Shown in pieces: positions 33,460 through 33,507 of a DNA stretch of 33,507 bases. The translations under genes and the position numbers were made by a program. The notes beneath the pieces are model-generated. The model searched no databases. It saw nothing but the letters and a program-made list of their open reading frames with translations, and was not told where the DNA came from. How positions within the stretch are numbered: the stretch's first letter is position 1; the number at the start of each line of letters is the position of its first letter. This DNA comes from Flavobacteriaceae bacterium (lineage in GTDB: Bacteria; Bacteroidota; Bacteroidia; Flavobacteriales; Flavobacteriaceae), in NCBI GenBank assembly GCA_030613745.1, contig JAUWLK010000002.1, positions 1-33,507 on the forward strand. The letters are read 5' to 3'.

Positions 33460-33507
33460 TTATTTTAATTACCACTTACAAATTACCAGTTACTTCAACA
33501 AATTCAG

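Overview
The window is about 33.5 kb of AT-rich DNA from a member of the Bacteroidota, most likely family Flavobacteriaceae. The evidence is a SusC/SusD pair, LytTR and OmpR two-component systems without adjacent sigma factors, promoters resembling the Bacteroidota -7 consensus TAnnTTTG, many lipoprotein signal peptides, and a mevalonate-pathway cluster with a UbiA prenyltransferase. I saw no tRNA, rRNA, CRISPR array or intact insertion sequence. Family names below come from motif recognition, not from a database search.

Layout. (1) Positions 1-10191, minus strand: a tight operon of three large (1082-1119 aa) VCBS/FG-GAP propeller lipoproteins with ASPIC/UnbV domains, followed by the start of a vanadium-dependent haloperoxidase/PAP2-like lipoprotein that runs off the left edge. 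(2) 10192-12526: a divergent regulatory region with a symmetric terminator hairpin and tandem 20-bp repeats, then a plus-strand histidine kinase and OmpR-type regulator, closed by a strong bidirectional terminator. (3) 12549-19796, minus: SusD, SusC, a fructokinase-like PfkB kinase and a sugar-porter MFS transporter. This looks like a fructose/fructoside uptake locus that lacks its own glycoside hydrolase. (4) 19933-26985, minus: an RsuA/RluB-type pseudouridine synthase, UbiA prenyltransferase, GHMP (mevalonate) kinase, YwqK/MORN repeat protein, diphosphomevalonate decarboxylase and a large OmpA-family protein. (5) 27301-31051: a minus-strand LytTR regulator and LytS-type kinase, divergent from two small MotA/TolQ/ExbB-like membrane proteins and a TPR-DUF6624 protein. 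(6) 31121-33507: a small conserved hypothetical, a GDCCVxC cysteine protein, an acyl-ACP thioesterase, a 0.5-kb intergenic region holding a 117-bp nested inverted repeat, and a Crp/Fnr regulator.

The most interesting system is block 5. Two promoters about 1.4 kb apart carry the same 16-bp sequence TTCATCTATCGCAAAT. Each copy lies exactly 77 bp before an ATG of an ExbB-like gene, with a shared TAACTG 15 bp upstream of it and a -7-like element 41 bp downstream of its first base. The neighbouring LytTR regulator is the natural candidate to bind it. Together these genes look like a compact, self-contained membrane signalling module with DUF6624 and ExbB-like proteins as outputs. The triple propeller-lipoprotein operon and the nested inverted repeat are the next most worth checking.

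Several start codons were moved inward from the longest open frame because a signal peptide, lipobox or family N-terminus begins at the internal ATG. Those cases are stated in each entry.
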